Shown here: positions 63,025-64,000 of the stretch, one piece after another | Position numbering within the stretch: position 1 is the first letter of the stretch | Layout of the letters: every line of letters begins with the position of its first letter | Origin: Bryum argenteum | Taxonomy: Eukaryota > Streptophyta > Bryopsida > Bryales > Bryaceae | Length of the DNA: 64,000 nt | Direction: 5' to 3' | Assembly: GCA_037043015.1 (NCBI GenBank) | Contig: CM073321.1 | Coordinates: 7,522,001-7,586,000 of the forward strand | Made by a program: the position numbers and the translations under genes | Notes under the pieces: model-generated | Told to the model about the DNA's origin: nothing | Seen by the model: the letters and a program-made list of their open reading frames with translations, nothing else | Databases searched by the model: none

Positions 63025-64000
63025 TGTTTCACGGACGCTGTCATGGAAAGATTCCAGAACATCAACCCCGACGGTGAAGGAGCTAAGATTCAATCCTTGA
63101 AAGATTTGAAGAACGAGCTCCAAATGATCACTTTGCCGGATAATATCTGGAAGCACTGGCAGAACTTCCTTACCTTGCACCACGACGGGGAAATATTGAC
63201 CCAACCACGATGGAGCCCTACAAGCTCGCCAAGGGGTACAAGAGGCACGTTCTGAAGCGCGAGTTCTTCAAACGCTTCGGTTGGTTCACGGACAAGGACT
63301 TTCAAACCGTGGTTCAGCATCTGCTTATGTTGACCCCCGGTCGAAATGCACAGTATCCCAAGATCTCAGTGCACCGAACAAAATTTCTCGTTTCCGACAA
63401 CATGTTGAGCACCGATTGGGTTGAGCGGCATAAGCGCAAGAAGGTGGTGATGCAGGAAATTGTGGATCTCAAGCCTTCACTCAAATTCGTGGACAGTGGC
63501 GGTGATGTAATAAAGTCAATGTGGTGGGTCTGGAAAGCTAGGCACAAGTTTACGTTGATTACATGGGATCATCTTAACGCACATATACATGCGGATTTCT
63601 TCACAAAAAGACTCCGCAATGAGGCAAGACATAAGCATGCAAAAGGTATGGTCGACGTTCATTTTGTAGTACAGTTTATGATGAAAAGGTTTATGGCCTT
63701 GAAATACCGATTACCCGGGAGTGCAGGAGGAGTACAAATGAGAGAAATAGACTGGGCCAACAGGGCGTTTGTTCACAGATCTATTTATACTTACACTAGT
63801 CGGCCAGTAAACCTCGCTGTATTGGATGTTCGGAACATTCCACGTTGCCCCGCGTCCGACACACGAAGCGCCATCGATCTATTATTGAACTTCATGCAAC
63901 ACGAGTTCGAGCCAAAGATCGATACTCCAAAGATTTGGCTCTTCATCATTCTCAGCAAGGACAACATATGGGTCGCCTCAACATTTGCTGCTCGGGAGCT
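63025..64000 (+). pseudogene. B gene: middle and methyltransferase-like domain (runs off window)
   Basis: After the TTCAG acceptor the exon reads CFTDAVMERFQNINPDG, parallel to DFEEAMVKRFMSIN in A. One extra base near 63197 shifts the frame. From the ATG at 63209 the new frame is open for 264 codons to the window end: KREFFKRFGWFTDKDF, DWVERHKRKKVVMQEIVDLK, MREIDWANRAFVHRS. LAVLDVRNIPRC at 63815-63850 is the altered motif IV (Asp-Val-Arg in place of DPPY), followed by the expected strand TPKIWLFIILSKDNIW. Motif I should lie beyond the window. Codon use and openness suggest this copy is younger than A or D. Confidence 0.62.

Larger units (their letters stand above)
57565..64000 (+). mobile_element. 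Element B: second family member, with its own palindrome (partial)
   Basis: A leader with about nine B palindromes (57591-58340), then a homologue of A gene 2 (58397 to the window end), interrupted by an insertion at 59577-62203. The element continues beyond the window. The palindrome (TTATCGTCG-NNN-CGACGATAA) differs from that of A although the proteins are homologous. Confidence 0.7.

Overview
This is nuclear DNA of a eukaryote, almost certainly a land plant and probably a non-flowering one. Genes are split by short GT-AG introns. CCCTAAA-type telomere-like repeats occur inside the chromosome. There are two decayed plant Ty3/gypsy elements, several small non-autonomous DNA transposons (MITEs) with target duplications, and one host-like gene (a RanBPM-type LisH-CTLH-CRA protein, about 18.0-20.0 kb). 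Most of the rest is transposon-derived or AT-rich sequence with no recognisable gene.

Layout. 1-3.0 kb: Ty3/gypsy pol remnant. 3.3-7.3 kb: region C, broken minus-strand reading frames studded with a 21-bp palindrome (arms GTATCGGCTG / CAGCCGATAC). 8.0-12.4 kb: minus-strand multi-exon pseudogene D with a clear DNA-methyltransferase motif I-II and an altered motif IV, abutting a plus-strand SWIM zinc-finger fragment. 18-20 kb: RanBPM-like gene. 21.5-22.1, 28.8-29.6 and 36.6-37.3 kb: three MITEs with 4-bp target duplications. 26.1-30.4 kb: second Ty3/gypsy copy, split in its reverse transcriptase by one of these MITEs. 30.9-46.75 kb: element A. 48.3-50.0 kb: broken HAD/NIF-like phosphatase gene. 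50-57 kb: AT-rich repeats, a 21-bp tandem array and a ~345-bp tandem repeat. 57.4 kb to the window end: element B, carrying a 2.6-kb insertion.

The most interesting content is a family of large mobile-element-like units (A, B, probably D, perhaps C). A carries two divergently transcribed genes. Gene 1 (minus strand) is a DUF7869-type, transposase-like protein. Gene 2 (plus strand) has, in order, a short N-terminus resembling the histone H3 tail, an unrecognised domain, a ParB/sulfiredoxin-like domain, a beta-class DNA-methyltransferase-like domain with a non-canonical motif IV, and a Gly/Arg-rich then acidic/Pro-rich tail. B carries a homologue of gene 2 with the first intron at the same position. 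In A and B the leaders and every intron I could delimit contain copies of a 21-bp palindrome that is specific to that element: A has TTTAGCTCGA-N-TCGAGCTAAA and B has TTATCGTCG-NNN-CGACGATAA. The two genes of A also share a homologous leader in inverted orientation.

My inference is that the ParB/methyltransferase-like protein, or the transposase, recognises its own element through these palindromes and that protein and site co-evolve. This would be analogous to the VANC proteins of Arabidopsis VANDAL transposons, which bind motifs clustered in the non-coding DNA of their own element. All copies here carry stops or frameshifts, although B has a 264-codon open stretch running off the window end.
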